Part shown: positions 59,900 to 64,000 of the stretch, piece by piece | Numbering within the stretch: position 1 is the stretch's first letter | Layout: every line of letters starts with the position of its first letter | From: Microbacterium hatanonis | GTDB taxonomy: Bacteria; Actinomycetota; Actinomycetes; Actinomycetales; Microbacteriaceae | Length of the DNA: 64,000 nucleotides | Direction of reading: 5' to 3' | Assembly: GCF_008017415.1 (NCBI RefSeq) | Contig: NZ_VRSV01000002.1 | Span: 620,001 to 684,000 of the forward strand | Program-made: the position numbers and the translations under genes | Notes under the pieces: generated by a model | The model's database searches: none | Seen by the model: the letters and a program-made list of their open reading frames with translations, nothing else | Told to the model about the DNA's origin: nothing

Positions 59900-60697
59900 A
59901 TGACGGTGGGGTTGCTCGACCTGGGTGGAGCAGCGATCTCTTATGACGTCACCGGCGACGCGGGACCGCTGGCCGTGCAGCTGCACGGGCTGACGTCGAG
60001 CCGTTCGCGCGATGCGCAGCTCGGGCTCGATCTCGGCCGCGCGCTGCACAGCGCTCGGGTGCTCCGCTACGACGCGCGCGGTCACGGTCGCTCCACCGGC
60101 GACACCGATCCCGCCTCCTACGGGTGGGACCGCCTCGCCGACGATCTCCTCCGCCTCCTCGACGAGGTCGCCCCCGGCGAGCGCGTGCACGGTGTCGGCC
60201 CGTCGATGGGCACCGGCACGCTGCTGCACGCCGCCGTCCGCGACCCCGAGCGCTTCGCGAGCCTGACGCTGGTCGTGCCTCCGACGGCGTGGACCACCCG
60301 TACCGCCCAGGCCGAGACCTACCGGCGCAACGCCCGCTTCGTCGAGCGGGAGGGCGTCGACGCGCTGGTCGAGCTCGGGAGCTCCGCCCCCGTTCCGCCG
60401 GCGCTCGCCGACGCGCCGGAGAGCTACCCGGCCGTCGACGCGGGTCTGCTGCCGACGGTGCTGCGCGGGGCGGCCGAGACCGACTTCCCGCCGGTGGGCA
60501 CGCTGCGTGCGATCTCGACCCCGACGCTGGTGCTCGCCTGGGCGGGCGACCCGGCGCACCCGCTCTCGACGGCCGAGAAGCTGCGCGAGATCATTCCCGG
60601 CAGCGTCCTGTCGGTCGCCCGCTCGCCGCACGAGGTGCTCGGCTGGGCCGGCCGCTTCGCCGAGCACGTCGGCGCGGCGGCTCGTCGCGCGGGCTGA
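59900..60697 (+). CDS. Alpha/beta hydrolase
   Basis: A 265-residue hydrolase. The oxyanion LHGLTSS lies near residue 33, the nucleophile is GPSMGT (Ser near 102), and the acid and base lie in AGDPAHPLS and SPHEVLGWA. It resembles enol-lactonase-type hydrolases. GACGGAGG immediately precedes the ATG. It is divergent from the condensation-domain gene with only 45 nt between, so the two may share control. After it, 60698-60791 has only a weak imperfect palindrome. Confidence 0.85.
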   Translation: MTVGLLDLGGAAISYDVTGDAGPLAVQLHGLTSSRSRDAQLGLDLGRALHSARVLRYDARGHGRSTGDTDPASYGWDRLADDLLRLLDEVAPGERVHGVGPSMGTGTLLHAAVRDPERFASLTLVVPPTAWTTRTAQAETYRRNARFVEREGVDALVELGSSAPVPPALADAPESYPAVDAGLLPTVLRGAAETDFPPVGTLRAISTPTLVLAWAGDPAHPLSTAEKLREIIPGSVLSVARSPHEVLGWAGRFAEHVGAAARRAG

Positions 60698-60791
60698 CGC
60701 GCAGCATCCGTCGGTGCCTCGAGCCGCGACGTGCCGCGATTCGGGGTGTGCCGGCCTCGGGATGCCCCGTCTCGTGGCGCCTCACGCCGCG

Positions 60792-62225
60792 CTAGGGGAG
60801 CGACGGATGCTTCTCGACCGAGCGCGTCGGGATGAACAGGGCCAGCACCAGCGCCACGACCGCGGCCCCGCCGCCCAGGAGGAACGACACCTGGAAGGCC
60901 TCGGGGGTGGGCACCTGCGAGCCGTTCTGCACCGTCGACATCGACGCCAGCACGACGCCGACGATGGCGGCGGCCGTGCTCGTGCCGAGCGACCGCGCGA
61001 GCGCGTTCAGCCCGTTCGAGGCGCCGGTCTCGCTCGGCGGCACCGAGCGCATGATGAGCATCGGCATCGCGGCGTAGCCGAACCCGATGCCGAAGCCGAT
61101 GAGGATGTTCGCGATGACGAGGTGCCAGACCTCGCTGGCGAACAGCAGCGTGAAGCCGTAGGCGGCGATGAGCGAGATCGCGCCGGCGACCAGCAGGACG
61201 CGAGGACCGATCGTGCGGGCAAGGCGCCCCGAGATCGGCGAGAGCACCATCATCACCAGGCCCGACGGCATGACGACGAGGCTGGCAGCGAGGAGCGACA
61301 GGCCGAAGCCCGAGCCGGTCTCGACCGGCAGCTCGAGGATCTGCGGGTAGACGACGTTCGAGGCGAACAGTGCGAAGCCCATGGCGACCGAGGCGAGGTT
61401 CGTCAGCAGCACGGGGCGACGCGCGGCCACCCGCAGATCGAGCAGCGGATCGTCGATGCGCAGTTCGTACCAGCCCCAGACGAGCAGCACGAGGACGCCG
61501 CCGATGCCGAGCGAGAGCGTCAGAGGCGACAGCCAGCCCCAGGTGTTGCCGCGCGAGACGGCGAGGAGCACCCCGATCAGGCCGATCGCGAGCCCGGCGG
61601 CGCCGACGAAGTCGAACCGGCCGGGGGTGCGCAGCACGCTCACCGGCACGACCAGCAGCACGAGCACGAACACGACCGCGCCGAGGCCCCCGGCGATCCA
61701 GAAGAGCACGTGCCAGTCGCTGTACTGCGACACCAGAGCGCTGACGGGGAGGCCCAGCGCGCCCCCGACGCCGAGGGTCGCGCTGATGAGGGCGATCGCG
61801 CTGTCTACCCGCTTCTCGTGCAGCACGTCGCGGAGGATCGACACGCCCAGCGGCACCACCCCGACCACGGCGCCCTGCAGGGTGCGGCCCACGATCATGC
61901 TGCCGATGCCCGTCGACAGGGCGGCGATCACCGAGCCGAGCACGAGCACGGCGAGCAGGACGAGCACGATGCGCCGCTTGCCGTACATGTCGCCGAGGCG
62001 CCCCGCGATCGGGGTGGTGACGGCGGCGGCGAGCAGCGTCGAGGTGACGACCCAGGCGGTGTCGTCGCGCGAGGCGTTCAGCAGTTCGGGCAGCTGCGTC
62101 TGGATCGGCACGACCAGCGTGAACATGAACGACGAGCAGAGTCCGGCGACGGCCAGGACGGCGATCACGGCCCACTGCGGCGAGCTTCGCGTCAATCGCT
62201 TCCGTGCGTTCTCGTCTCGGCCCAC
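60792..62225 (-). CDS. MFS drug-exporter-like transporter (DHA2, 14-helix type)
   Basis: A 477-residue carrier with about 14 hydrophobic helices. Motif A reads GRLGDMYGKRR between helices 2 and 3, and the motif GRTLQGAVVGVVPLGVSILRD is typical of DHA2 exporters. The GTG start at 62225 (VGRDENARKR) gives a short cytoplasmic head. It is divergent from the acetyltransferase gene. The substrate is unknown. Confidence 0.85.
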   Translation of the reverse strand: MGRDENARKRLTRSSPQWAVIAVLAVAGLCSSFMFTLVVPIQTQLPELLNASRDDTAWVVTSTLLAAAVTTPIAGRLGDMYGKRRIVLVLLAVLVLGSVIAALSTGIGSMIVGRTLQGAVVGVVPLGVSILRDVLHEKRVDSAIALISATLGVGGALGLPVSALVSQYSDWHVLFWIAGGLGAVVFVLVLLVVPVSVLRTPGRFDFVGAAGLAIGLIGVLLAVSRGNTWGWLSPLTLSLGIGGVLVLLVWGWYELRIDDPLLDLRVAARRPVLLTNLASVAMGFALFASNVVYPQILELPVETGSGFGLSLLAASLVVMPSGLVMMVLSPISGRLARTIGPRVLLVAGAISLIAAYGFTLLFASEVWHLVIANILIGFGIGFGYAAMPMLIMRSVPPSETGASNGLNALARSLGTSTAAAIVGVVLASMSTVQNGSQVPTPEAFQVSFLLGGGAAVVALVLALFIPTRSVEKHPSLP

Positions 62226-62289
62226 TGACCCCAGGTTAGCCGCGCGGCGGCGGGGCAGGGGTCGCCGCCGGCGATGAGAAACTGGGCGC

Positions 62290-62985
62290 ATGCCCGATCC
62301 GGCCGGTCTCGACATCCGCGCTCTCGACTCCGTCGACGGGGTGCACGCCGCATCCCGCCTCTTCGACGAGGTGTGGACGGGCGAGCGCTCGACGATGCCG
62401 GCGAACATCCTGCGCGCGCTCGAGCACGTCGGAAACTACGTCGTCGGGGTCTTCGATGGCGAGCGGATGCTGGCCGCATCGGCCGCGTTCTTCGGCCCTC
62501 CCGCCGAGCGCACGCTGCACTCCCACATCACCGGAGTCCTGCCGTCGGCGCAGGGGCGCGGGATCGGCCGCGCGGTGAAGCAGCACCAGCGCGCCTGGGC
62601 GCGCGAGCGCGGGGTGGAGCGGATCACGTGGACCTTCGACCCGCTCATCGCCCGCAACGCGCACTTCAACCTCAGCGTCCTCGGCGCAGACGTCGCCGAG
62701 TACCTCGTCGACCAGTACGGGCCGATGGACGACGACGTGAACCGCGGCGATGCGTCCGACCGCATCCTCGTGTCGTGGGCGGTCGCTCCGGCGGAGGCTC
62801 CGGCGACGGAGGTCGTCGAGGCGGTCGCGATCCCGCGCGACATCGAGACGCTCCGCCGGGCAACGCCTGCGGATGCTGCGCGGTGGCGCGCCGGCGTCCG
62901 CGAGCGCTTCCTCGCGCTGACCGCCGAGGGACTCCGCGTCAGCGGGTTCGACCCCGCGCGGGGCTACCTCTTCGCGCGGCGCTGA
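62290..62985 (+). CDS. GNAT-family acetyltransferase
   Basis: A 231-residue protein. The acetyl-CoA-binding motif appears as GVLPSAQGRGIGRAVKQHQRAWA near 82-104, after SHITG. The TWTFDPLIARNAHFNL segment is typical of a predicted GNAT group of unknown substrate (COG3375-like). It is monocistronic, and a family B palindrome follows its stop. Confidence 0.8.
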   Translation: MPDPAGLDIRALDSVDGVHAASRLFDEVWTGERSTMPANILRALEHVGNYVVGVFDGERMLAASAAFFGPPAERTLHSHITGVLPSAQGRGIGRAVKQHQRAWARERGVERITWTFDPLIARNAHFNLSVLGADVAEYLVDQYGPMDDDVNRGDASDRILVSWAVAPAEAPATEVVEAVAIPRDIETLRRATPADAARWRAGVRERFLALTAEGLRVSGFDPARGYLFARR

Positions 62986-63003
62986 GCGCGCCGCATCCGT
63001 CGT

Positions 63004-63068
63004 CGACACACCGGAATCGGCCGAGGCGCCCCGCCAGGCGGAGCGTCTCGGCCGATGCGCGTGTATCG
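63004..63068. repeat. Palindromic repeat family B, copy 4 (convergent junction hairpin)
   Basis: 25-nt arms (63004-63028 and 63044-63068) match at 20 positions around a 15-nt loop. The arm resembles that at 19756 (shared GAATCGG and CGAG segments). It fills the gap between the convergent acetyltransferase and small acidic protein genes. Confidence 0.7.
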
Positions 63069-63072
63069 AGCG

Positions 63073-63276
63073 CTATTCGCCGTCGGCCTCGGGGGTGCCG
63101 GGGCCGGGGCGCACCGCCGCGTCGTCGCGCACGTCGATCCGCTTCACGCCGTCGTGCTCGGTGACGTCGATGCGGGGCGCCGCGTCGGCCTCGGTCGATT
63201 CGGGGGCGCTGGTGAGCTGGTCGTGGCGCTTCTCGGCGTCGCTCATTCCGTCGTCCGTCGGTTCCGTGTCGGTCAT
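63073..63276 (-). CDS. Small acidic hydrophilic protein, unknown function
   Basis: A 67-residue protein rich in Asp, Glu, Pro and Thr with no hydrophobic segment, probably disordered. It begins 10 nt after the SDR stop on the same strand, with a weak GGAAG upstream, so it is probably translated from the same mRNA. No known motif is visible. Confidence 0.6.
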   Translation of the reverse strand: MTDTEPTDDGMSDAEKRHDQLTSAPESTEADAAPRIDVTEHDGVKRIDVRDDAAVRPGPGTPEADGE

Positions 63277-63286
63277 GGTGTTCCGC

Positions 63287-64000
63287 TTACTTCCCGGCGT
63301 CGCGCCAGGCGTCGCTCTCGAGGTGGGATCCCGCCTGCGGGCCCATCTGCAGCATCCCGCCGTCGACGACCCAGCTCGCCCCCGAGACGTACGCGGCCGC
63401 GGGCGAGGCCAGGAACGCCACGACCGCGGCGATCTCGTCGGGCGTGCCGGGGCGTCCGAGCGGGATGCCGCCGCGGTGCGTCGACTCCGCGTCGGAGGCG
63501 TCCATGTCGTTGATCGGTGTGGCGATCTCGCCCGGCGCCACCGAGTTGGCGGTGATGCCGTAGCGCCCGAGCTCGAGCGCCATGGTCTTGATGAGTCCGC
63601 CGAGGCCGTGCTTGGCGGCGACGTAGGCGCCACTGCCGACGCGCGGCTGGTGCTCGTGCACGCTCGATATGGCGATGAGGCGCCCACCACGACCCGCGGC
63701 GACCATGCGGCGGGCGGCGACCTGCAGGCCGATGAACGCGCCGTCGAGGTTGAGGGCGATGTCCTGGCGCCAGGCGTCGAGATCCATGTCGAGGAAGGGT
63801 CCGCCCGAGCCGCCGCCGGCGTTGTTGACGAAGACGTCGACCCCGCCGAGCTCGTCGGCGAGACCGTCGATCACGCGCCCGGCCGCGTCGAAGTCGGTGG
63901 CGTCGAACCGCGCGACCACAGCGCGTCCTCCGCGGGCGCGCACCTCGTCGGCGGTGCCCTGTGCGCCCTCCTCGTCGGAGTGCCACGTGATGCCCACGTC
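63287..64000 (-). CDS. Short-chain dehydrogenase/reductase (partial, N-terminus outside window)
   Basis: The gene runs off the right edge; the glycine-rich cofactor motif is missing and about 238 residues remain. NNAGGGSGG near the start, the ISSVHEHQPRVGSGAYVAAKHG active-site block (Ser, Tyr, Lys) and the SGASWVVDGGM end are characteristic of 3-oxoacyl-ACP reductase/glucose dehydrogenase-like SDRs. The substrate is unknown. Confidence 0.88.
   Translation of the reverse strand, partial: DVGITWHSDEEGAQGTADEVRARGGRAVVARFDATDFDAAGRVIDGLADELGGVDVFVNNAGGGSGGPFLDMDLDAWRQDIALNLDGAFIGLQVAARRMVAAGRGGRLIAISSVHEHQPRVGSGAYVAAKHGLGGLIKTMALELGRYGITANSVAPGEIATPINDMDASDAESTHRGGIPLGRPGTPDEIAAVVAFLASPAAAYVSGASWVVDGGMLQMGPQAGSHLESDAWRDAGK

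Noticed and set aside
60698..60791. A further family B hairpin between the alpha/beta hydrolase and the MFS gene
   Set aside because: Arms match only weakly (about 10 of 13 near the ends) and the double GAGAC box is not clear.

Overview
The window is high-GC actinobacterial DNA with many GTG starts, one TTG start, 4-bp ATGA/GTGA gene overlaps and dense operons. Gene content and style suggest a soil or plant-associated member of the Microbacteriaceae, Microbacterium-like. No rRNA, tRNA, phage, insertion sequence or CRISPR was seen, so the taxon is inferred.

Most of the first 48 kb looks like a catabolic island for lignin-derived phenylpropanoids and methoxylated aromatics. From left to right: (1) 1-7765, a cut-off hydroxyacid-dehydrogenase-family gene, an IclR regulator, a LigM/DesA-like tetrahydrofolate (THF)-dependent O-demethylase and a divergent five-gene LIV-type ABC importer; (2) 7920-10431, a quinone-oxidoreductase-like gene with its divergent MarR regulator, three palindromic repeats and a GntR regulator; (3) 10544-15081, PadR-FolE and the metF-purU-ligM operon, a THF-linked demethylation module with one-carbon recycling; (4) 15391-19742, an SsuABC-type importer and a PaaX-family regulator; (5) 19833-24282, an acyl-CoA synthetase, MaoC hydratase, amidohydrolase, SDR and divergent MarR, matching the actinobacterial p-hydroxycinnamate (cou) pathway; (6) 24304-36532, MarR, two aldehyde dehydrogenases, a split transketolase, a zinc alcohol dehydrogenase, a ribose-type ABC importer, an SDR and a tagatose-3-epimerase-like protein, with no sugar kinase; (7) 36642-46768, an MFS carrier, pobA, an IclR regulator and pcaHGBDCIJF; (8) 46824-48146, an MFS carrier.

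These parts join logically. Hydroxycinnamates are shortened to vanillate or 4-hydroxybenzoate, vanillate is demethylated by LigM onto THF, MetF and PurU handle the methyl-THF/formyl-THF, PobA makes protocatechuate, and the pca operon converts it to acetyl-CoA and succinyl-CoA. The main candidate for something undescribed is part 6. I propose, as inference only, that the split transketolase cleaves an arylglycerol-derived ketone (Ar-CHOH-CO-CH2OH) to an aromatic aldehyde, which the benzaldehyde/vanillin-dehydrogenase-like enzyme then oxidises.

From 48 kb to the end the content is more general: an old yellow enzyme, a manganese exporter under a yybP-ykoY riboswitch, homocysteine methyltransferase, a UbiB-family protein, a two-component system next to an ABC exporter, a condensation-domain protein, an alpha/beta hydrolase, an MFS exporter, an acetyltransferase, a small acidic protein and a cut-off SDR.

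The non-coding space is structured. Two families of long palindromes and several other hairpins sit mainly where genes converge, several operators overlap recognisable promoters, and the 9-mer GGATGCTGC or its complement occurs about 31 times on both strands.
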